The notes under the pieces were generated by a model. The model did not search any database and was not told the DNA's origin. It saw nothing but the letters and a program-made list of their open reading frames with translations. From Membranipora membranacea (taxonomy: Eukaryota; Bryozoa; Gymnolaemata; Cheilostomatida; Membraniporidae): a DNA stretch of 64,000 nt. This document shows, piece by piece, positions 60,407 to 64,000 of this stretch; positions within the stretch are counted from its first letter, which is position 1; every line of letters begins with the position of its first letter. A program made the translations under genes and the position numbers. Location of the stretch: NCBI GenBank assembly GCA_914767715.1, contig OU612068.1, forward strand, positions 2,418,001 through 2,482,000, read 5' to 3'.

Positions 60407-63400
60407 TTAAGCAGTGGGTGGCATGACATCGGCATGCAGGTGATTTAAGACGTAGTAGTCGTGGACGTACATGAGTGTCGCCAATGGCTGGCCAATTATG
60501 AGTGACAGCCACAGTGCCATGTTGGAAAAGTGTCCGTTTAAAAATCTTGAAGTTAAAATTGCAAACGGCACCTGTAATAAAAAATACAGAAGATGGTTAA
60601 TTTGCAGCATGCATGAAGCATGTACCATGGTCAAAAGTCAGATTCATTCACTCATCAGAAACCTGATCAACTAAACCATCATGTCATCATGTTATTATGT
60701 AATGATCAGCTTACAGAAGTGTGTCCAGGAATCACATATTAATTAATATACCATGTGTGAGAAACAAGCACTGATAAATGTACCAAGATGAATAACACGA
60801 GCTGTGAATCCATGCCATATTAGGACTTTGTAGTTTTATAGTTATAGGCCAGGTCATGTCCCTATTCACCTGACATGCTCAATAGCATGATATTATGAAA
60901 ACATGAATTTTATAACCTTTACTGGCAGCCTGTGATAATAGACAGTTTTCTGAGCTCTGATTTAGGCCTCAATTTGGAATTGTCTTTTCTCCAGTTTGGT
61001 AACCCACGCATAGGAAATACGTGCTGAAAAGAGGGTTATCTTGAAAACCACTTATAAAAGGATAAAAATTGTTTTTGATTCAGAATCTGCAACATTGAAA
61101 ACTCATAATGAACAATGTTTGGTAAATAATTTTAGTATTTGGATAGTCAATTATGGCATTTTCTGCCAGTTTTGCGGACAATTTGGCAGAATTTTTCATG
61201 AGTTTCGTCACTAAAATTAAGACTTATCAGCAGTCTAGCCTCCAATGATTTGGAAACCGTCTCCCAGGGTTTTCAATGGTGCAGACTCTGAATCAAAAAT
61301 CATTTTTATCCTAGCATCAGCGGTTTTCAATAAAACCCTCTTTCAGCAGGTTTTTCCTATGCGGCGTGGGTTAAAAGTACCAAACTGGAGAGAGGACAAC
61401 TCCGAATTGGGGCATGAATAAAAGCTCAGAAAACTGTCTATTGCTTTGGATTTGTGTACAACTGCACATCATTACGGGACACTACACAATCTATGAGTTT
61501 TCCATCTAACTCAAATCTGCAGGAGAACTTATGTTCCATTTGACTGAGGAGAAGGATAAATTTTACTAAGCAATAAAACAAGTCTGCTCACCTGTCCCAG
61601 CATTCCCATGAAGGCCCACACTCTGAACATTCTCAGCGGCACACTCACTAAATACTAAAATAGACAAAAATACAACATTGAGATAATCATATGTCAAGTT
61701 TTAATAATCAACGAGTGATCAGCTACAAACGGCATCAACTCATGAAAAAAAAAGAGGTTGCTGAGCAATGTCAGATTGTTTCTAAATGGAGATGTAAAGA
61801 CCTTTCCACTAACAGTAAATTTCCAGACTTTTGCCAGACATCTAATCTTAGCTAGATTTCCCGCTGAAGGACATTGGGCGGTCTATGGTCTATTCACGTC
61901 GAGCTGAACAGAGGCACATTTTCTATTTAGACGACCACTTTTATCAGAGTAAACCAAATATTGAAATCAGGACATTGACAGCATCACACAGCCGAGGCCG
62001 GTGGATACAGACCCTGGAGCTGAGTGCCTGACTCAGGGTCAGTCACCCACCTGCCGATAGAGTTTGTCACTGTCTAGCAAGTTTCTCAATGGTTGTCTGA
62101 GGAACCAATCAATAGAGGGAGGTATCATTGGAACAACACATTGAAAATTTTGTTACCGAATGGAACATCTTAAATCCTGGGCAAGTCTCACCTCATGAAA
62201 GAAAGCAGACACAATGAATACAATGACCGAGCTGGCCATTTTGCCATAACCTGACTTCATCATCGGAGAGTATAAATGTCTACGAGCCCATCGATGTACC
62301 GGAATGTTCCAAGTGTTCCAGAATGCATTGATACTCTCTGCATTCCTGTAAAAGTATAAACTAATGTGTACATTCATGAAGTCATGTATGCTGTACATTT
62401 CGGTGTATGTGAACACAGCTGCTCACAGCAAAAGTCACATGTGTTGTTAGCCACAGCCTCGATAAAAAAAAACATTACTCACAAAGGGACTGTCTGTGGT
62501 TTAGGAAACATGATTGCTATTCAAAAGAATTAAAGTATAAAATAAAAGTAGATTAATTAAAATGTTGAGATGATATCGTTTCTATCTAGAACACTTTGCA
62601 TGTTCATTTACAAGACAATCAGTAGAAGCTGGTCATTTGACTTAACATTACCAGACCACTGACATACTGCTAACTTAGGGAGGGTCACTTTACTCTTATC
62701 AGGTACATGTGACAATACAGTGGGAGAGAGTGAGAACATGTCAGTAGTGCAGTTGACATCATCACACTGCGAGGTCATGATGCAATGCTGAACATTGATC
62801 TTATGATTGTAATTATAAGCTTATTATGATGTTGAGCTGATTAAACGTCTAGACCATTTGTATCATGTCAACAAAATTGATCGCATTTGAAAATTCGCAT
62901 TTGAAATTTCCCCTACTAGAGGGAGAGCGCAGGCTGTGTCGCATTTTCTTATATTCTCACAAACCTGCTATCAGCAACTTGCTTATCAAAGGAAAACTAG
63001 GTTTCAGATCTCATACTTATATGTTGTGACACAAGTGACCGTAGGTCTCTTATGATAAGCCTCTCACCAGACACAAAAGTGTGTGTTTACTATCAGTAAG
63101 TAACTTGTTAATGTCAAAATGGTAGTGAAACATGAATTTGTGTTTATCAGTGACCATGCTCACACATGCTGTACAGAGCATGTGGAAATAAGATGTGTTC
63201 AATGACTTGGAGATAAAAGTGCTCCAAGGTGCTCCAATTAAGCGCAGAGAATTTATCATTTGCAATACTTGAAGGTGATCATAGCGTTCGTAGTGAGACA
63301 TCTTCTTGGGTACTTATTAGTGAACATTAGAGAGGTTTTGTCTTCTCATTCCCAGCTAAGCTAAGGAGTAATTATTATTTGACCCATTTTCTCGACCACT

Positions 63401-64000
63401 GCATCAGAGAAGACAGTCAGTTCAGCGTCACTGAACAGGGCTGACACTCACATAACATTTACACAGCAAGAAGCGGAAGATAGGATGCTGTTTCTGTCAG
63501 AAACCGATCAATATTAATTTTGACCTAGTAGCTTTGTTAGAAACGATCTGTGCATGTACAGCCGCTGGAGGCGCAGCAGTTCTTGTCCATTTCCATAAAA
63601 TATCTGATGTGAAATCCTTGCATACTAACCACCAGTCTTTGTAGAATTCTCTGTCTCCAAAGCGTAAGAGTTCAGCGACCACATTGAGGCAGGAGTGGAA
63701 GAACCAGTAGAAGAATATCAGCCACAGGATGTGGTTAGGTATCTAAAAGTAAAAGAAAGGGTAAAAAAGAATTTCTTTGTAGCTGACCGAGAAAAGATAA
63801 GATATGAATTCTTGCGGTACAATACAAAAGAGCAATATGCTGAATTACAAGTTGAGTTCTGCAAGACAGCTCCTGCAGCTCATTTGAATATGTTAAACAT
63901 ATGATATGGTACAGTTGTTTGTTATTTGTTTATACTGTGTGACACAGATATGGTAACTTACAGCTAGTTTAAGCAGGCGCTCTAACATGAATGGATAGTT
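60407..64000 (-). CDS. DGAT1: Diacylglycerol O-acyltransferase 1, C-terminal part, gene runs off the right edge
   Basis: DGAT1 is an MBOAT enzyme of the ER membrane that joins acyl-CoA to diacylglycerol to make triacylglycerol. Exons in the window, in order: 63962-64000 (partial), 63630-63742, 62192-62345, 61592-61654 and 60407-60571. All phases close. They encode [73 protein letters not shown] and [20 protein letters not shown], the diagnostic C-terminal blocks of DGAT1 rather than sterol O-acyltransferase. By alignment with human from memory, the catalytic residues N378 (in WNIPVH) and H415 (in FFHE) are both present. About 179 residues are seen; the N-terminal part lies beyond the window. 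The last intron contains a 504-bp inverted-repeat element. Confidence 0.96.
60938..61441. mobile_element. 504-bp MITE-like inverted-repeat element
   Basis: The two halves are inverted copies over about 170-200 bases each. The termini read ATAGACAGTTTTCTGAGCT and complement. Inner shared blocks include CTCCAGTTTGGTA, ACCCACG...GCATAGGAAA, CTGAAA(A)GAGGGTT and TTTTTGATTCAGA. The ~100-base centre is unique and there is no coding capacity. Target-site duplication is not clear from the flanks. It fits a non-autonomous foldback DNA transposon in a DGAT1 intron. Confidence 0.8.

Overview
The window is nuclear DNA of an invertebrate animal. The genes are split into many short exons with GT-AG introns, and the proteins are animal-specific or pan-eukaryotic: a polarity scaffold, an intraflagellar transport subunit, a kinase, a splicing factor and a lipid acyltransferase. 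An NHL-repeat receptor and a membrane-anchored short-chain collagen suggest a sponge, cnidarian or other early-branching or marine invertebrate, but I cannot fix the phylum from sequence alone. The DNA is AT-rich, with introns of roughly 0.1 to 4 kb.

Layout from left to right. A lethal giant larvae (Lgl) homologue runs leftwards out of the window (minus; first six exons found, 390-7516). Divergent from it is a complete TTC30/IFT70 gene (plus, 12 exons, 9886-15237, 646 aa). Next is a single-pass receptor with an NHL-type ectodomain and a tyrosine-rich tail containing an ITAM-like spacing (plus, 17010-24199). Its large intron holds a 1.3 kb inverted-repeat element built on a 15-bp minisatellite and a dead non-LTR retrotransposon fragment. 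Converging on the receptor is a type II membrane protein with ten collagen triplets and a C4-type short-chain-collagen domain (minus, 24827-27232). The remaining genes are all on the minus strand: SNRK (29731-41301, 873 aa, 8 coding exons), SF3B3 (42355-55070, 1211 aa, 22 coding exons), a single-exon secreted Thr-rich/His-Lys-rich protein (56756-58222) and the 3' part of DGAT1 (60407 to the window end).

The genes do not form one pathway. They are a mix of housekeeping functions (splicing, triacylglycerol synthesis, cilium assembly, polarity, kinase signalling) and surface or extracellular proteins (NHL receptor, membrane collagen, mucin-like protein). For the six conserved genes I joined exons by hand. 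In TTC30, SNRK and SF3B3 all exon phases close, and the reconstructed lengths are close to those I remember for the human proteins. The Lgl model has one unresolved junction.

The items most worth a second look are the NHL/ITAM-like receptor, the large foldback element in its intron, a 504-bp inverted-repeat MITE in the last DGAT1 intron, a two-copy tRNA-type SINE family, and the unrecognised mucin-like protein.
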